64,000 nt of DNA from Takifugu bimaculatus (Eukaryota; Chordata; Actinopteri; Tetraodontiformes; Tetraodontidae). Shown here in pieces: positions 12,250 to 25,884 of this stretch (within the stretch, counting starts at the first letter, position 1; each line of letters begins with the position of its first letter). The translations under genes were made by a program, and so were the position numbers. The stretch spans positions 17,709,304 through 17,773,303 of the forward strand of contig CP034986.1 in NCBI GenBank assembly GCA_004026145.2, in the 5' to 3' direction. Under the pieces are notes generated by a model. The model was not told the origin of the DNA. It ran no database searches and saw nothing but the letters and a program-made list of their open reading frames with translations.

Positions 12250-12719
12250 CGGAAAAAGATAGAAAAATAAGAGTGATAATATGAATGGACGACCAAAACT
12301 ATGAATTCGCTGTAAGGAGTGTCCTACAGTTGTGAAAGAACAAGTGGACAAGGGATTGTTCCCAGCTTAATATACTATAGAATTATTGATTGAATATGTT
12401 ACTTCAAAGGAAGGTGATAATAATGACGTCATTACATTATCATTACTTCATTACACAGGCTATAATTACAAGGGTAGTAAAGGGCACAGTAAAATGATCT
12501 AAAAGTGATGACAATAAATACATGAATTCTGCTTTTAATTATTTTATTAGTGAGAAATGGTATACACGCAGTATTGACTATCACATGCGAAATAATAAAA
12601 GAAAAACTAGACATCAAAGTCTAGTAGTTTATGAAAGTCAAGTGAGCAGAGCGTTTAGCGTATACGAGCGACACTATCAGATAACCTTTGTTGGAGTTAA
12701 AAAGAAAAACGACACTGAC

Positions 12720-12935
12720 CTCCCGTGTATGTTAATGTGTTTCACTTTTAAAGCATAAATCTGACTGAACCCGGTACTGCACGAGATCATGTAGCAACTA
12801 AAGCGCTTCAGTCCTTTAGACCAGCGTTTGAGGCGCTGAAGCGGTTAGCACTTACGGAAGTCCCGCCCATTTATCGGTCATCACAAAGTGATTGGATGAA
12901 ACCAGAGCAGAGATCTGATAATGAACCAATAGAAC
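12720..12935 (-). promoter_or_regulatory. Candidate pnpla4 promoter and non-coding first exon
   Basis: About 500-650 bases upstream of the pnpla4 start is a locally GC-richer patch. It has an ETS-type site (cggaagt, 12855-12861) fused to a GC box (ccgccc, about 12863-12868), a CCAAT box on the - strand at 12891-12895, and one on the + strand at 12926-12930. On the - strand a donor-like GGGAG/gtcagt falls at 12720/12719. An acceptor-like cactccttacag lies about 60 bases before the ATG, suggesting a non-coding exon 1. This is inferred from motifs only. Confidence 0.5.
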
Positions 12936-13181
12936 ATAGTTTTATAGAAGAGTGACATTGCTGTCCAGGAAGTTTTTAATAAAACGGGAACGCCCACAGT
13001 CCTCCAGACCTGGGTAAGATCTCCAATGTTAAAAATAAACAGTATTTGTAAAAAATAAATAATTACATAATTAAGACATTTAATTGCAAACCCTTTTCCT
13101 TTCGTGAATTTAAATCCTCAGTTTGAGAAACATTTAAACAAAATAGAGAAATCATAGTCCAGAAGTTGTTTGAACAAAATT

Positions 13182-14617
<1,436 letters not shown>

Positions 14618-15009
14618 GTCTAGACCAGGGGTGGGGAACCTTTTTCATATCGAGGGCCATTTCAATTTTTATAAAGTCCTCCGAGGGCCATACTATTATG
14701 AACACATACCTAGGGATGCAAAAAAAAAAAGACGAAAAAAAAAATTCTATAAACCACTGTGTTAAGTCTCATGATTGCTGCATTTGAAATTGAATTATTT
14801 ATTTAGCACACATGCATATAAAAATCACCCAAAAAAAAATTGAATAAAATGACAAACAAGTAAAATATGTTTACATGATCATACAAAACAAAAAAAAGAG
14901 GTGCAGAGTTGAGGCAAGAGACCAGGGCCTGTTCGAGGCCTCTACTCACAAAAACTGCAATACAACAAGATAATCAGGAAAATAAATGAAAATAAAGAAA
15001 GATAAAGAC

Positions 15010-15044
<35 letters not shown>

Positions 15045-15230
15045 CTAGAAAGCACTCGGAGAGCGCAGACCTCCGCCAAGCACAACAATTCCTGGCATAT
15101 TGTGCTTTCCACCATAAATATTAGTCCCACATATACTTTGACTACATATTTAGATTCCTTGACCATAAAAACATACCGTTAGCCACTGGAATCATAACAA
15201 TATATGTCTTAGTTCAGTAGTTATCCACTA
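15010..15230. repeat. (AAT)n tract plus unassigned interspersed repeat
   Basis: An AAT/ATA trinucleotide run occupies about 15010-15041. It is followed by a block beginning aactagaaagcactcggaga with 'gcgcagacctccgcc', a string I associate with dispersed fish repeats without being able to name a family. It appears to be inserted within the hAT remnant. Confidence 0.5.
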
Positions 15231-15331
15231 AAAAAAATTCATGCTTTGAAACAATTTTACTTTGTCCGGCGTGAGCGCCTCAGTGGCGGCTACGAGGCAC
15301 TCCTTCACGAACTCTCCTTCGGCGTGAGGTT

Positions 15332-16939
15332 TGTCACGGAGGGGGGTGAACAGGACCCGAACGCAGGCCAGGACACAGTAGTAAAATAGTCACAAGGTTT
15401 TATTTACAGGGGAAGGGGAGCAACACAAGGAAAACGCGGGCAGCCCTCCAGGACAGCTGAGCACAGGGAACAGAAGCGGCCCTCCAGGGCCACCGGAAAC
15501 TCGGGAACCGAAGCGGCCCTCCAGGGCCACCGGAAACTCGGGAACCGAAGCAGTCCTCCAGGACCGCAGAGAACTCAGGAACCGAAGCAGTCCTCCAGGA
15601 CCGCAGAGAACTCAGGAACCGAAGCAGTCCTCCAGGACCGCAGAGAACTCAGGAACAGAAGCAGTCCTCCAGGACCGCAGAGAACTCAGGAACAGAAGCA
15701 GTCCTCCAGGACCGCAGAGAACTCAGGAACAGAAGCAGTCCTCCAGGACCGCAGAGAACTCAGGAACAGAAGCAGTCCTCCAGGACCGCAGAGAACTCAG
15801 GAACAGAAGCAGTCCTCCAGGACCGCAGAGAACTCAGGAACAGAAGCAGTCCTCCAGGACCGCAGAGAACTCAGGAACAGAAGCAGTCCTCCAGGACCGC
15901 AGAGAACTCAGGAACAGAAGCAGTCCTCCAGGACCGCAGAGAACTCGGAACAGAAGCAGTCCTCCAGGACTGCAGAGAACTCAGGAACAGCAGTCCTCCA
16001 GGACCGCAGAGAACTCGGAACAGAAGCAGTCCTCCAGGACTGCAGAGAACTCGGAACAGAAGCAGTCCTCCAGGACTGCAGAGAACTCAGGAACAGCAGC
16101 AGTCCTCCAGGACTGCAGAGAACTCGGAACAGAAGCAGTCCTCCAGGACCACAGAGAACTCAGGAACAGCAGTCCTCCAGGACCGCAGAGAACTCGGAAC
16201 AGAAGCAGTCCTCCAGGACTGCAGAGAACTCAGGAACAACAGCAGTCCTCCAGGACTGCAGAGAACTCGGAACAGAAGCAGTCCTCCAGGACCACAGAGA
16301 ACTCAGGAACAGCAGTCCTCCAGGACCGCAGAGAACTCGGAACAGAAGCAGTCCTCCAGGACTGCAGAGAACTCAGGAACAGCAGTCCTCCAGGACCGCA
16401 GAGAACTCAGCCGAGCACAGGGAACAGAAGCGGCCCTCCAGGGCCACAGGAAACTCGGGAACAGAAGTGGCCCTCCAGGGCAACAGGAAACTCGGGAACA
16501 GAAGTGGCCCTCCAGGGCAACAGGAAACTCGGGAACAGAAGTGGCCCTCCAGGGCAACAGGAAACTCGGGAACAAAAGTGGCCCTCCAGGGCAACAGGAA
16601 ACTCGGGAACAGGAACAGCAGTCCTCCAGGACCGCAGAGAACTCGGAACAGAAGCAGTCCTCCAGGACCGCAGAGAACTCAGGAACAGAAGCAGTCCTCC
16701 AGAACCGCAGAGCCAACACACGACGAGGGAACCCGAACAAACACCCTCACAAGACTAACAGAACAGCCACACAACACAAACAGACACCCTGGCACTGACA
16801 GGCAGGCGCCACCTGCTTAAATAGGCAGCCCAATGTAAATTGCCTACAGGTGTGCCTGCCAGCAGTGCCAGCTGCAACCAATTGTGCCCCACACCACCCC
16901 CTACAGCACAATGACCAACACAACCCCAAAACCCTGACA
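15332..16939. mobile_element. Non-autonomous insert (TGTCA...TGACA) carrying a minisatellite
   Basis: The segment starts TGTCACGG and ends CCCTGACA, giving short inverted ends. It is flanked by the direct repeat AGGTT(T) (15327-15331/2 and 16940-16944/5). Removing it rejoins a hAT transposase frame (LKPHAEGEF), which fixes the insertion boundaries. It encodes no protein. Most of its length is the 37-bp tandem array, with unique left (about 110 bp) and right (about 220 bp) shoulders. The superfamily is not determined. Confidence 0.75.
15440..16715. repeat. 37-bp minisatellite, about 34 units
   Basis: Two unit types alternate in blocks. Type B contains GTCCTCCAGGAC and dominates the middle. 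Type A contains GGCCCTCCAGGGC and occurs at the left edge and again at about 16425-16610. Some units are 1-4 bases shorter (gaactcgg for gaactcagg, or gaacagca). Repeated - strand and + strand open frames here (for example 16303-16740) are an effect of the repeat; 37 is not a multiple of 3, so the frame rotates. Confidence 0.95.
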
Positions 16940-17010
16940 AGGTTTCAGCTTCATGGCTATTAATTCACTCACCACAAAACTTGCACGCGTAATATTCTCT
17001 CTGTCGGAAT

Positions 17011-17534
17011 ACAACTTATTTTAAACTTTTCTTTCACTTCTCTCTGATAGACTTACATTTATTTTTATCCTTATACATTGTAAGCTAATGCTGTAGGCAG
17101 AACTATCTTACACTTGACATTTGGACAAAGTTGCCCATCTGCAGTGAGCAGATAGTTACATGCTGCAGTATCTGCTTTTTTTCCCCTTGTTTTCTACTGG
17201 ATTGCAAAAATTGTAAAATTTATGATTCATTAAATCACCACAGACACCAAAATGGTGTACGTCAAACCATTTCATACTGATGAAAACACTCATTTTGAGG
17301 ATTTCAGAAAGTTACCAACTACTTTTGAACTGGACTTCATTGTTTTTGTGACCTGAAAGACCACTTTCATTTGGAAGAGGCACATAAATGTAATGCCTAC
17401 AGTTCATGAACGTGCTTGGAATACAAAAAGTCTGTGCTGTACGTAACAGAACCTGTCTTTACCTCTCAAAGTGTGCTTTGAGCTGGAAGTTCTTTGCCTC
17501 TTGATTCTACATAATTTTTATGCGCACCAGCACA
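17011..17534. other. Intergenic DNA, no feature seen
   Basis: This AT-rich stretch lies beyond the hAT coding fragment. I searched for the missing hAT right terminus and did not find it. No other feature was recognised. Confidence 0.45.
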
Positions 17535-17900
17535 CTCAGAATCAGAAAAAAACACTTGAATTATCCCCAAGAGGCAATGAGTGACACCATAAACATATTA
17601 TGCTGTGGCAGACATGCCATTGGTTGGATGGTACAAGGAGCCTTTTCTTGTGTGGACTGATCACAATGTGAGCGTGGAGTATACTTGCTGAACTTGGAGA
17701 CTGTTCGGTTGGTCCTGCTCCGCCTGCATGTCCACACAGGTGATGTGGTGTCAGACTGTAGACCCCAGTTTGTAAAACTTCCTTCAAAACACTGGGATCC
17801 ATTACCAGTCTGTGAGTTCAATCTCCAGACCGATGAAGAGCATTGACGTTTGAACCAAGAACTGGAAGTAGCACTGTGGTGCATGGCCTCCAAGAACCCC
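17535..17900 (-). mobile_element. Probable LINE 3' tail remnant
   Basis: Read on the - strand, the segment ends 'cattgcctcttggggataa...tctgattctga'. This is the sort of 3' end that fish L2/Rex1-type LINEs carry just before their short tandem tail. The upstream 300 bases are open in two frames but show no conserved domain. Confidence 0.35.
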
Positions 17901-20900
17901 TCTTCCTGTTCATCTCAACTACTGTGAGTTCAATATGACTGCAACTCCACGGTCTGCTCTGCTACTAGTCTCTCACCTTTTCAATGTATAAATGTGCATG
18001 GCTGTCAATCACTGCTACTTCTAGCACAAGAGAAGGAGGTTTCTTTCACGTATGTCTTGGCCTTCATTGTCTGCTACTATAGGACATGGCTGTGAGCTCT
18101 CAATCCTCTGTCATCCTGTGGGATGCTCTTCTGTCACCTCTAACCGCTGCTGCACACCTGCTCCCACCTATCAAGTGTGGTTCTCCACCTGAGATTTCCC
18201 CCTCCCGATGGTGACCAAAAAGGTGGTACCTAATTTAATCAGGCCATTCACAATCCACATGGTGCCAGACGAAATGTGACTTCACCTTACCAGTCATCTC
18301 TCCAAGCCAGTCCAGAACAATTTGAAACACCATCACCTCCCACTGTCTGATCCACTCTTGTTAGTGGGGTAGAGGTCTTCATTACCTTATGGACTGGGAG
18401 TGTTATGGCCCAGAAGGGAGGTTCTGGATTCCTGCTTCCTTTGGATGCAGAGTGTGGGGAAACCTGCATCTTGACCCTTCCTGTCTCGGAGGATGAGGAT
18501 GATTCCATGGAGGAAATGGACTTTACTATCTGCGAGGGTGAGTAAAGTGAGACCTGTTTGATATGTGCTGTTACATTTCAATTTTAAGTATACTCTCAAA
18601 GTGAGGCTTCCAAATTGAAATGATTTACATTAACTGTAGTGCTTGAGAAACAGTTTTAGTCTGAAGGCTGTGGACTGCACTTGCAAGCGTTAGAACCGTT
18701 GTCAATGGAACAACTGCTTTTCACACCCGTGCATCCCTTTTTATGTTGTATGATAAAGCTAGTAGGCATCACACAAAAAGCCTTTCTATTGGTGTCTCAA
18801 ATGTCTGGGTTCAACCCTTCAACCCTCATCTAGGAAACATTTTGGGATCACATCTTCTGTTGTTGTCAAGACACCTGGAACAGTCTGCTCACCTTCTCTT
18901 GCCTTTCCCAGCTACTCTGGCACTTTTGCTTACAGAGCCTCAGTGTAATGTCTTACAGGTTAATGTATCATGACCATAAGACAATCCTTCTCTTACTCAG
19001 TTAAAACGACACAGAAAACAAAAGCAATGCCATTATAAGACCCGAGTGGTATCTGTAGCAATACTGTACTTTCCAGAATAATGCTAAAACATTCTCTTTG
19101 GCCAGTAAGTAGATGGATTACATGCACTTACTCATTCCTGAATGTTTTACTAAGGAAATCATGAAGTAATGAAAATTAATATGACAATGTCTCCTTAGGC
19201 TTTATATAACTGACATGACGGACAGTGCTTTAGCCCCACTTTGCGACCTACGGGCTGTTCACCTAATATAAATTTCCATTCCCAACACAGTGATGATTAA
19301 GAACACGCACTGAAAGCCATTTATTGGTTAGAAGTTGTCTAGTGCTGCGGCACTTTCTTTTAAAATTTGACATTAACTGTAGCGTCCCTGGTCTGATGTT
19401 TTAGAAACACACTAAGATTTATTATTTGATGATAAAAGATTACAGGAGGGGGCGGTAAGTGGTGAAGTGGTCTGTGTGCGTTTTATCAAGGTTTGTGCCC
19501 GTTTATTTTATTATTATTATTTTTTTATTAAAAGCCTGAGTAACCAGAATAACCAAGTAGAAAACTCTCAGCATTTGTTCAAATACCAGTCGGACTGAGG
19601 CTCACAAGGCTTTAACACTAAGCTGTGATTTAATCATGCCAGTGAATAAAGGCTGTGGCTGCCGGTGACAGGCCTGTGGCCATGAAGCAGAGCTGGGATA
19701 CAGGATGCATGTGCAGAACACAGCCTAGAATCCATGCCATTCTTTAATAAAATAAATGAAGAAGTCCAATTTCAGATATCAGTCCATTATCCAAAGCATA
19801 TACAGTAATTAAGTGTCTCTTTCATAAAAATGTTGGAAGAAAGATTGGGAGTTGGCTGCATGTTTTCATGTTTGCCTCAAAATACTGGGAGTAATTATGC
19901 TCTTCAGGGCTCAGACCAGCTGCTGAGGATTTTTTTTTAAAGACAGGCAAATTAAAGTGAGAGCAGCCACTCCACCCCCACAGCAGAGCTGTTGGAAAGA
20001 AACCTCAAGGTCACATAGATAAAATGAATCTGTCCAAAGATCAAATAGTTCCCATGATCACAAAATGGGATGCCGAGCTGAAGCAAAAGTGGGAAGAAAT
20101 CAAAAGTGCTGTAAAGAAGCCGTGAGAGCCATGGAAGTCTAGCATGTAGGTTCGAGGATAATGGCAAAATAACTTGCTGGGTGTGACAGATGACAGGGAT
20201 GAGGTGATGCCTTGCTAAAGGCCATTAGGACAATCACATCAATTGTAACCATGTAACTGTCCTTTGAGTTGAGATCTACGTGGCAGGGTGTGAGTAGATG
20301 ACCATTACTCACTGCACGATCATGAACATGATTCATCATAATGTCAGTTTGTTTTAGTGCCATGCCAGTACAAGAGTGAGCGCTCCTGACGAAAATAGCT
20401 GTTTCCCCCAAACACAAATGCTGTTCAAGCAATTTCTGTTCTCGTGTTAGGATGCTAACCTTCAGAGGCAGCAGATGTGCAAAAGAAACAACATTGCAAC
20501 GATCACTGTAATGAGCAGTAGCCTGTCCACTCAGACTGTCTGAAATCTTCCAGCGTCCTCAGAAAAAACAGGACAAGCTATATAAGGAATGGAAAATTGG
20601 ATGTCCTTCAAGAGGAGGAAAGGGGTGATTGTGATTCTCAGTGCGGATACATTGGCAGCAGAGGGGGGTGGGGTAAATCCAGGAAACTCAATTGCTTTCT
20701 ACCGTGGAACAAGTTTACCCGAGAGGATGAGGCTAAAAGTTTGGTGTCCTGGCATAATTGGACATCTCCTCATCCGACAACAGTGCGACATCCCAAAAGC
20801 TTAGCATCTATTGGCACTCGATACCTTAAATGACCCATTTGTAAGGACTGGGGTTGGGGGAGCAGGTGCAACCTATAGGGCATTTTTAGAAACGTATAGT

Positions 20901-21534
20901 GTATACATGGAAATGTCCACTGGACTTAATCACATTTTGTGGCTGCACTGAGAGAACTCAATGCCTGTACGCATGTTAGAAGTTTCTCACATTTTGTTCA
21001 CACTTAATGAGTTTTGCCCTAAATGGGTGATTGCATATTACAATTTGCTGAGTTGGAGAGAGACAATTGAAATGGTCTATTGCATGTTTTTCACTTTTCC
21101 ACTCCTCTGCTTTTTCACAAAATATATTTTAATGAATGATGAAAGCTGAGCTGGAATTTGAAATAACATTATTTGTATTTTGGGGTAATTTGCTACACAT
21201 CAAACTATAGAAAGATCATAGCAAAACCAGTAACACTTTTTGACACATGCAGAAAAAATCCTCCTAGCTTGTTTTGTCTCTGATTCACTAAACCTGATTC
21301 ATGAATCTCTGAGTCACTGAAGCTGAAAGCAAAAAGTTCATTCTCTCTTATCAGTGCTTCAGCATAAGTTGTTGTTTATCAGTAAACAGTAAATGCCAAT
21401 AATGTTGAGCATATTGCCATAACATGGCCTACCAATGCTACTTTTAGATGAGTTATGGTAGCTGAGCATCAGCTTGGTGCTGTGTCTTACAGGCTTCTTA
21501 AGTTTACACTTGCTGGCTGTCCTTTCATTAGGGA
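17901..21534. other. Intergenic DNA, no gene recognised
   Basis: Several 60-100 codon open frames occur (for example - strand 20432-20139), but none resembles a known family or has splice context. A small T/ATT-rich run is near 19500-19530. Confidence 0.45.
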
Positions 21535-21793
21535 TACACTTTCAGATTCAGATTCAGATTCAGATTCAGATCCTTTATTTGTCCCACATGGGGAAATTTA
21601 CAGCGCAATAACAGCAAAAGCACACAGAAAAAATAAAATAAAATTGGGCTAGAATAGAGACTATACAAAAGGATGTATATACAGTATATATACAATAATC
21701 CAGATAAATGGATACTCAGCCCCTGTATACCAGTACGTAGTACAGAGGGTGCGTACAATTACATAACAGAATATATATAATATTCAGTCTGTG

Positions 21794-23173
21794 CTATCGG
21801 GCATTATGCTTGTTGTGCAGTCTGACAGCAGTCGGCAGGAAAGATCTGCGATACCTCTCCTTCACACAGCGAGGGTGGAGCAGCCGCTCACTGAAGGAGC
21901 TGCCCAGTGCTGCCAGGGTGTCCTGTAGGGGGTGGGACGTGTTGTTCAGCATGGATGACAGCTTAGCCATCCTCCTCCCATTTCCCACTACCTCCACTGA
22001 GTCCAGGGGACATCCCAGGACAGAGCTGGCCCTTCTCACCAGTCTGTCCATCCTCTTCCTGTCCCTGTCCGTGATGCTACTGGACCAGCAGACCATCCCA
22101 TAGAAGATGGCTGATCCCACCACAGAGTCATAGAAAGTCCTCAGGAGGGGTCCCTGCACTCCAAAAGACCTCAACCTCCTGAGCAGGAACAGTCTGCTAT
22201 TGCCCTTCTTGATAAGGGCGTCTGTGTTGTGTGTCCAGTCCAGGTTATTGTTTAAGTGAACACCCGGGTAGTTATAGGTCTTCACAACATCGACGTCTGT
22301 TCTCAGGATGTTCAGCGGTGCGGGCGGGGGGTTGTTAAACCTGCGGAAATCCACCACCAGCTCCTTGGTTTTGCCAGCGTTGATCTGGAGGTTGTTCCGC
22401 AGGATCCAGTCCACAAAGTCCTGAATAAGTCCTCTGTACTCCGTATTGTCCCCATCAGTGATGAGGCCGACAGTAGCAGAGTCGTCAGAGAACTTCTGGA
22501 GGTGACATGATGATGAACTGTATGAAAAGTCCGCGGTGTAGAGGGTGAACAGGAAAGGAGCGAGATCTGTTCCCAGTGGGACACCAGTGCTGCAGAGAAG
22601 GCGATCTGACTCGGAGCCCTTCTCCCTCACAAACTGTGGTCTTTGTGTGAGGTAGTCCAGAATCCATGTTGTGAGGTGGTGATCCACCCCAGCTACCTGC
22701 AGCTTGTCCCCCAGCAGCCTGGGCTGGATGGTGTTGAATGCACTGGAGAAATCAAAAAACATGTTGCTCACAGTGCTTCCAGCCTTCTCCAGGTGAGTGA
22801 GGGGGGTCTGGAGGAGGTAGATGACGGCATCGTCCACCCCGATGCTTGGCTGGTAGGCGAACTGCAATGGGTCCATGAAGGAGCTCACCAGTGGGCGAAG
22901 GTGATCGAGGATGAGTCTCTCCAGCGTCTTCATCAGATGATACGTCAGAGCTACCGGCCTGTAGCTGTTGAGCTCCTTGGGGTGCGGTGTCTTTGGCACT
23001 GGGACGATGCAGGACGTCTTCCACAGCTGTGGCACTCTCCCCAGCTTCAGGTTCAGATTGAACATGGGACTGAAGATCCCACACAGCTGGTCTGCGCAGG
23101 ACTTCAGGAGCCTGGAGCTGATGCCATCCGGACCCGTCGCTTTCCTGGCCCTGTTCTTCAGGTCCTTCCTCAC
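21794..23173 (-). pseudogene. Reverse transcriptase ORF of the L2-type LINE
   Basis: This 459-codon open frame carries the RT series: GPDGIS, LWKTSCIVPVPKT, NSYRPVALT, LQFAYQPSIGVDDAVIYLL, FFDFSSAFNTIQP, STGVPLGT, FSDDSA (catalytic box) and VDFRR. The downstream thumb and C-terminal region (WSSSITDRDRKRMDRLV, CVKERYRRSFLPTAVRLHN) runs to the stop at 21794. Its frame is intact, while the upstream endonuclease part is in other frames and truncated. It is a dead mobile element, not a host gene. Confidence 0.85.
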
Positions 23174-23250
23174 CTGGTGTGTTGTGAGGAACAGGCTGGA
23201 GCAGGGAGGTGTTGGTGGGGGGGGATGGACATGGGCCAGAGTGTGAAGAG

Positions 23251-24318
23251 TCAGGTATGTGTGAGCTGAAGGTCATGGGGGGGGGGGCAGGAGGAACAGT
23301 GGATTGGGGGCACAGACAGTGGCGGGGGTAGCAGCAGAGGAGACTGGGCTGGGGGAGGGGTGGGTACCTGATCAAATCTGTTGAAGAACAAGTTCAGGTC
23401 GTTTCCCACCCCCGGTCTCCCACAGGTTGGGACTTCTGCTCCTTGAAGCCCGAGATGGTCTTCAGTCCCTTCCAGACCCCACAGATGTTGTTGTGCTGCA
23501 GCTGGTTTTCCATCTTCCTCCTGTAGTTGTCTTTCTCCTGCCTGATCTTCCTCCTCAGCTCCCTCTGCACAGTCTTCAGCTCCTCCTTGTCTCCAGACAC
23601 AAAAACCCTCTTCTTCTCCTTCAGGAGGGCCTTTATGTCTGGGGTGATCCAGGGCTTGCTGTTGGAGAAGCTCCGTACACCTGGTGGGTACGGTGTACTC
23701 CACACAAAAATTAATATAGTCAGTGATGCAGCTGGTGAGGTTGTCAATGTCCTCCCCATTGGCGTCGCAGAATACATCCCACAGGGTTGTGTTGAAACAG
23801 TCTTTCAGGCCCTCCTCGGCTTCTTCGGACCATTTCTTCACTGTGCGGGTGACAGCAGGCTGCATCCGCACAAGAGGTTTGTACACAGGCTGGAGGTGTC
23901 CAAGGTTGTGGTCAGCACGGCCCAGGGGAGGGAGTGGGAGAGAGTGGTATGCCTCCTTGGTGTTGGCATAGGACAGGTCCAGTGTTTTATTGTCCCTGGT
24001 GTGGCAAGTGACGAACTGGGTGAATTTGGGCAGAGATGACGGAGAGGCATAGTTGAAGTCTCCAGAGATGAGGAGGAGGGCGTCAGGGTGCTGTGTCTGA
24101 AGCCTGCTCAGTGCTGAGAGCAGGACATCACAGGCTGCATCGGCGTTAGCAGAGTCGGGGGGAGTGTACACAACCACCGCGAGGGCATGTGTGAACTCCC
24201 TTGGCAGGTAGTGAGGCCTCATGCTAACGGCCAACAGTTCAATGTCCTTACGGCATTGCTGCTCCTTGATAGTGATGTGCCCAGAGTTACACCATCTATC
24301 GTTCACAAATACTGCCAT
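23251..24318 (-). pseudogene. Endonuclease-linker portion of the L2-type LINE, frameshifted
   Basis: The ORF begins MAVFVNDRWC and includes IELLAVSMRP, ALLLISGDFN (the conserved D of the APE fold) and GRADHNL (the conserved D/H near the end of the endonuclease). It then runs into the linker with KKWSEEAEE and CVEYTVPT. Near 23700 the family sequence moves to another frame (SKPWITPDIKALLKEKKR, 23777-23394). The N-terminal endonuclease residues are missing through 5' truncation. Confidence 0.8.
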
Positions 24319-24347
24319 TCCCCCCTTCCTCTTACCACTCTACACTT

Positions 24348-25884
24348 ACACATTATTCTTAAATCTAGGCTCTAGGACAGACAAAGCATTTCCCCTTTTC
24401 CACCAATAAGTTAGCCAACATCAAATAGAAATTGTCATGAATAATTGCTATTTGCCAAACCTTGAAGCTAGTTAAAGCACTTTGTCTGTCCTCCACAGTG
24501 TTTGTCAGACTGATTAAATATTTATCCTTTGTTCCAAATATAAAGCTGAAAATTCATCCCTGAATTGGGAGGAACAGATGCCATGGTTTGTAGCATCATT
24601 AGCCCCAAAGCGCATTCTCGTTTTGCATTTGTTCCATATCGATATGTTGTTATAATCCACGACTGCGATTTTAGAAATTCAAGCTTGACAGGAGCTTTTA
24701 AGTAGATGTCATGATTTTCCAACCCACTCAAGATCAGTGAAAACAGTAAAAGTAAGGTTTTAATAAACTGATATTAGGATAATTTTTCATAATGAGGTTA
24801 ATTTCTCATTTCCCATTTTATCCCACTTCATTGTTTCTCTAATGTGTCAGCCTCATATTTTATAAGAGCCGTATGCATTAAAGACACATTTGATCTTTTT
24901 TATGATGAGCAGGCCTTAAAACTCAATGGACCCAACTTTTTCTACCGCTCTCCAGTTCGGGATTTAATCGGTCACGCATGATCACTTGGATAAACAGAAA
25001 AGAAAAAATGAGGCCTTTACCAGTTACCATAGAAGCACATGCTCACAAGTGCATGGTTCTTTGCTGTAATCTTGCATTCTAAAGCAATCTTGCAATCACT
25101 TTCAATGTAAAGATTTTTCTTTTTTATTCAATTGGATAATGTTTGCGTGTTGTAGGATTGATTTCTACAATTCGAATAAACATGCTGATCCTTGAAAGCC
25201 AATAGTCATTTCAAGGATGAGTGGTTTATCTTTAAGAATCTCGCAGCCATGTCATTCTGGAGATTGTATTGCTGCTAGCTGTGTGTTCTAAAACTGCACA
25301 CTGGCAGGATTTGTTTTCTATTACCAACTACTTTATGTGCTGTCTCGGATGGGTGAATCTTTTTAAAAATATACCAGTGGAATCAGACCCCAACCTGCTG
25401 CCCCCTTCCTGTTAGTAAGTAATAAAATAGTTGTTTGCTGCAGGGCATGCGAGACACAGATGCCATGTTCTGACTAATTTGAACAACATGCAAACTGATT
25501 CAACTTGAGCCGGCAGGCTTTTTTGATGTCAGTGTTCAATCACAGATGAGCACGTAACCAGTCCCCGCAGTGTGCTTGGAATGATCAATTTCACGAAAGA
25601 CATGCACAGACCGTCGTTATCCATTCTGGCCTTTGGGTTAGGCCCCTGGTCACAGTAAGATGTTGTAGATAATATTGATCCTAGGCAGTCTGGAAACACT
25701 GAGAAAGGAAGTTTACATAATCAGCTGCAGTCAATAAAAAGATGACATCATTGTTAGATTAAAGTATCATCCATTGGGTTTAAGGGATGATATGAAAAAA
25801 TGCAATTAAAAATGAACTATATATAATAAAACTTGTGAGAAAAAGGGACAAAATATGTATGCAATAAAATGACAATGTGATTCT
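24348..25884. other. Intergenic DNA, no feature seen
   Basis: AT-rich sequence between two LINE copies. No exon or RNA gene was recognised. Confidence 0.5.

Larger units (their letters stand above)
14626..17010 (-). mobile_element. hAT (Charlie-like) transposon remnant, interrupted
   Basis: A hAT-type end, CAGGGGTGGGGAACC, starts at 14626, followed by the 'cgagggccat' subterminal pattern. The transposase is on the - strand: about 17000-16945 reads RASFVVSELIAMKLK and 15326-15240 continues PHAEGEFVKECL...ALTPDKVKLFQS. These two blocks are contiguous in hAT transposases of the GTF2IRD2/ZBED type but are split here by a 1.6-kb insert. The opposite terminal repeat was not found, so the copy is probably truncated. 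Between the end and the coding piece lie an (AAT)n tract and an unassigned repeat block. Confidence 0.75.
21542..24340 (-). mobile_element. 5'-truncated L2-type non-LTR retrotransposon
   Basis: The element runs from its 5' truncation at about 24340 to a 3' tail of GAATCT repeats at 21542-21572. The direct repeat TACACTT flanks both ends (21535-21541 and 24341-24347), a likely target-site duplication. Order on the - strand: C-terminal part of an APE-type endonuclease (24318 to about 23700), linker, reverse transcriptase (23173-21794), then a 3' UTR with 'ccccatgtgggacaaataaa'. The first part of the endonuclease is missing and the frame shifts between about 23780 and 23170, so the copy is inactive. 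Confidence 0.85.

Noticed and set aside
16303..16820. Repeat-rich open frames on both strands, e.g. 145 codons on the - strand
   Set aside because: They are produced by the 37-bp minisatellite; the unit is not a multiple of three and several frames are equally open.
17542..17893. - strand 110-codon frame as a possible gene
   Set aside because: It ends in a LINE-like 3' tail and has no conserved domain, so a repeat remnant is more likely.
20139..20432. - strand 97-codon frame beginning MLEQHLCLGE
   Set aside because: No recognised family, no splice context; length is plausible by chance in this composition.
22256..24039. Several + strand open frames of 80-208 codons
   Set aside because: They are antisense shadows of the L2-type LINE coding region on the - strand.
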